NCBI GenBank assembly: GCA_002317435.1
Contig: DCIQ01000171.1
Coordinates: forward strand, 1,845 to 9,111
Source of the DNA: Bacteroidales bacterium UBA1722
Lineage (GTDB): Bacteria; Bacteroidota; Bacteroidia; Bacteroidales; UBA932
Length of the DNA: 7,267 nucleotides
Reading direction: 5' to 3'
Position 1 is the stretch's first letter, and every line of letters begins with the position of its first letter. The notes beneath the pieces are model-generated. The model did no database searches, was not told where the DNA came from, and saw nothing but the letters and a program-made list of their open reading frames with translations. Position numbers and translations under genes: made by a program. Positions 5,216-7,267 of the stretch are shown piece after piece.

Positions 5216-6776
5216 GGTTCGGGATTGTGTATTTCTCCGGCTTCTTCGAATGGAAAACTCTTTTTCCGTCAGCCCATACCGCATATCCCCGACCGGCTCC
5301 GTAGTGTTTTCCTGTCCGGTCATAGAGGATGGTTAGTTCTCTGCCGGCGCAGTGAACACCTGTGATGCAGAACCATTCCCACTCGCCGTCCGGAATCAGC
5401 GGTGAGATGACGATGTTCCCGTCTCCCTGAGGCCGCACTCCGAAGAGTCCTGAAATGACCAGATCGCAGAATGTCGAATGGTTATAGTCCTTGCCGCGTT
5501 CCACTCCACCCTTATCATCGCTCCAGGTGCCGTTCTCCCAGGTCATGAGGCGTGTCCGTGCGATCCAGTCGCCGGTGAAGGGATTCAGGTTCTCGTCTAT
5601 CCAGCATACGTCACCCAGACGATGGCTTGAACTGTAGATTCTGAGTTGTTCGAGATACTGTTCCTTTGTGATATATTTCTCGCCGAAACGCTGCATACAG
5701 GCGGCCATGCCGTTGAGAGTCTGGGAGGTGGAGAAAGGCCAGCTGGGACCGTTCCACTGACATTCGTGTCCTTCGTATGCGACGGTGAACCCGGGGTGGC
5801 GTCTTTCCGCGGTGGTGGGACCGAACGGGGCCTTGAATCCGAGCGTGTCGAAAAGTTGTGCCCAGGCCACACATTTGTCTTCGTCGGGGATGTCATATAC
5901 CCAAGGTGTGTACCCGTGCTGTTCACGGCAGGTGGAGAGCGAATCGGTCCCCATCGGCATCACTTTATAGAACTGGTCCTTTTCGTCCCAGAGGGCGGCA
6001 TCCATACGTGTCTTTATCTCTTCTGCTTCCTTTTCCCATGTGTCAGCAGCCTGATCATCTCCCAGCATTCGGGCCATTTTCGACAGGGCCCCGGCATCGG
6101 CGCACATATAGCTGTTTATGGTAACTCTATATCCATAAGGGGTCAAAGAACCACCCACCGACACTTCCATTCCGTCATAGCCGTCGTGCTGCCAGAAAAG
6201 GCCTGTGGAATCACGACGACTCTCCACCCAAGAGGCATAATTGCCGCAGAGCGGCTGGTAGTATTTCTCAATGATGGCCCTGTCGCCCGCCACAAGATAA
6301 TAGTTCCAAAGCGCATCGGCGGCGGGAAAACTGTACTGGAGGGGGTTCCCTTCTCCGAAGAACCAGAAAGCGGCATAATCATCCAGATATGTATGGTTCC
6401 TGAGCCACCGACCCTCTTTGAAATGGTGGGAAGCGGCACAGTCTATACTGTTATAGGCCTGGGCCCAGGGGACGTCCGGAAGGAACTCGGAGATTATGTG
6501 GCCTCCCGGAATCCGCTTGATATGCTTGCGGTAAGTCCACCAGCGGAAATAGTATGTCTTCTCCAGTTCCTTGTCGGGACATTCGAACACCGGGATGTTG
6601 GCCTTCAGGAATTCTGCGGCCCTGTCATTGGGAAATTCGTTGGCATAAAGTTCATCGTCGGTGCCGTTGAAGGAATCGACATATCCCTGAATCAAGTCAT
6701 CGCCGGGCAGGACCGGTGCAGATGTGCAGGCGCCCAACAGCACACCTGCAGAAATCACGAATGCATTCAGTCTCAT
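5196..6776 (-). CDS. Lipoprotein glycoside hydrolase with MGH1-like (alpha/alpha)6-barrel domain
   Basis: The 526-residue product has a lipoprotein signal, MRLNAFVISAGVLLGAC, with Cys17 acylated, so it is membrane-anchored in the periplasm or on the surface. Residues about 65-445 resemble the MGH1-like glycosidase domain related to GH63 and GH37: TYYFRWWTYRKHI, FLPDVPWAQAYN, HDGYDGMEVSVGG (197-209), RVTINSYMCADAGAL, YEGHECQWNGPSWPFSTS (335-351), WIDENLNPFTGDW and KDYNHSTFCDLVISGL. A C-terminal beta region (about 455-510; VISPLIPD, LTILYDRTG) closes the protein. Asp201, Glu204 and Glu336 are candidate acid/base residues by conservation style only. The family acts on varied glycans, so the substrate is not assigned. 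Its ATG overlaps the stop of the upstream propeller gene (ATGA), implying translational coupling in a carbohydrate-degrading operon. The hairpin at its stop likely ends the operon. Confidence 0.85.
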   Translation of the reverse strand: MRLNAFVISAGVLLGACTSAPVLPGDDLIQGYVDSFNGTDDELYANEFPNDRAAEFLKANIPVFECPDKELEKTYYFRWWTYRKHIKRIPGGHIISEFLPDVPWAQAYNSIDCAASHHFKEGRWLRNHTYLDDYAAFWFFGEGNPLQYSFPAADALWNYYLVAGDRAIIEKYYQPLCGNYASWVESRRDSTGLFWQHDGYDGMEVSVGGSLTPYGYRVTINSYMCADAGALSKMARMLGDDQAADTWEKEAEEIKTRMDAALWDEKDQFYKVMPMGTDSLSTCREQHGYTPWVYDIPDEDKCVAWAQLFDTLGFKAPFGPTTAERRHPGFTVAYEGHECQWNGPSWPFSTSQTLNGMAACMQRFGEKYITKEQYLEQLRIYSSSHRLGDVCWIDENLNPFTGDWIARTRLMTWENGTWSDDKGGVERGKDYNHSTFCDLVISGLFGVRPQGDGNIVISPLIPDGEWEWFCITGVHCAGRELTILYDRTGKHYGAGRGYAVWADGKRVFHSKKPEKYTIPNQEAVLK

Positions 6777-7267
6777 TCTTCCGTGCCTCCCAAATCGAGT
6801 CCCTCGTGAATAACGCAGCCGACATATTCGGGAGATCCGCAGCGGCCGTTGTACCAGAGTAGCCAGCGGCCATTCGCCTCGTCACGATATACCGACGGTT
6901 TGTAACAGGCATCCCCGTCCCAGGTGCCGGGAGTGGGTTCAACCAGAGGATTGGCCTTGAGTCTCTTCCAATTTCTGATGCCGTCATTGGATATGGCAGC
7001 TCCGATGCGGGCCGTATTGATATCAGTATAGCCGATGTAGAACAGTATGAATCTGCCGTCGGGGAGTCTGTGCACTTCGCATCCTCCTATGCGGTCGGAA
7101 TCCCAGGCATCTTCTTCACCCTTGAAAAAAACAGGATTCAGCGGAGACTTCTCCCAGTGAATTCCGTCCTTTGATTCGGCATAGCAGATGACATTCGGTT
7201 CAATGAATTCGCCGCTGGAGTACCACATCCTGAAGACACCCCTTTCATCGTCACGCATGACATACGG
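6773..7267 (-). CDS. Beta-propeller glycosidase-like protein (GH43/GH32/GH130 superfold), C-terminal part
   Basis: This frame runs in from the right edge (PYVMRDDERGVFRMWYSS) and ends at 6773, giving 164 codons of the C-terminal part; the ATG at 7258 is internal. Three propeller-blade-like repeats are visible: CYAESKDGIHWEKSPLNPV, AAISNDGIRNWKRLKANPL and the blade ACYKPSVYRDEANGRWLLWY. Each has the A-x-S-x-DGI-x-x-W or P-x-V-x-D...W-Y pattern common to five-bladed propeller glycosidases. The DRIGGCEVHRLPDGRFILFYIG segment fits another blade. The catalytic carboxylates usually lie on several blades, some of them missing here, so the exact family and activity cannot be given. The gene overlaps the downstream glycosidase by ATGA, so both enzymes are probably made together and act on the same glycan. 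Signal peptide and length are unknown because the 5' end is outside the window. Confidence 0.75.
   Translation of the reverse strand, partial: PYVMRDDERGVFRMWYSSGEFIEPNVICYAESKDGIHWEKSPLNPVFFKGEEDAWDSDRIGGCEVHRLPDGRFILFYIGYTDINTARIGAAISNDGIRNWKRLKANPLVEPTPGTWDGDACYKPSVYRDEANGRWLLWYNGRCGSPEYVGCVIHEGLDLGGTEE

Noticed and set aside
5646..6809. 387-residue plus-strand open frame opposite the glycosidase gene
   Set aside because: The minus-strand product has a lipobox and clear glycosidase motifs with ATGA coupling; the antisense frame reflects codon bias only.

Overview
The window looks like a chromosomal segment from a member of Bacteroidota, most likely Bacteroidales. The evidence is a fimbrillin-type lipoprotein, several promoters of the Bacteroidetes form (-33 TTG/TTTG, about 19-21 bp spacer, -7 TAnnTTTG), near absence of Shine-Dalgarno (SD) sites, and a bS21 gene that, exceptionally, has a near-perfect SD. 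Genus cannot be set from sequence alone. It mixes a conserved translation-related core with accessory surface and carbohydrate functions.

Left part (1-2008). A truncated minus-strand gene has a Clp N-terminal domain resembling the ClpV/TssH unfoldase of Bacteroidales type VI secretion. Divergent from it is a compact two-gene plus-strand unit: a 50-53 residue peptide (406-567), easily missed by gene callers, then 4 bp later a lipoprotein with a fimbrillin-like N-terminal half and a FISUMP/C-type-lectin-like C-terminal domain. This unit converges, with only 9 bp between stop codons, on the next gene.

Middle part (2018-5175). On the minus strand lie a YitT-family membrane protein and, upstream of it, the pair xer (complete tyrosine recombinase) and short hpf (ribosome hibernation factor), which overlap by 11 bp. 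A strong terminator ends hpf, and its U-tract overlaps the -33 element of the YitT promoter. Divergent from xer is rpsU (bS21), with a perfect -7 box and a 12-base SD, followed by a terminator and then methylglyoxal synthase.

Right part (5196-7267). Two minus-strand carbohydrate enzymes overlap by ATGA: the 3' part of a GH43/GH32/GH130-type beta-propeller gene (running off the right edge) and a lipoprotein with an (alpha/alpha)6 MGH1-like glycosidase domain. They look like the distal end of a polysaccharide-utilisation operon whose other members lie outside the window.

The most interesting points are the two strong SDs, which occur only on the two ribosome-factor genes (rpsU and hpf) and suggest control through bS21-dependent anti-SD occlusion, and the small-peptide/fimbrillin-lectin cassette. 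No CRISPR, tRNA, rRNA or insertion sequence was seen, and no stretch over 300 bp lacks a gene.
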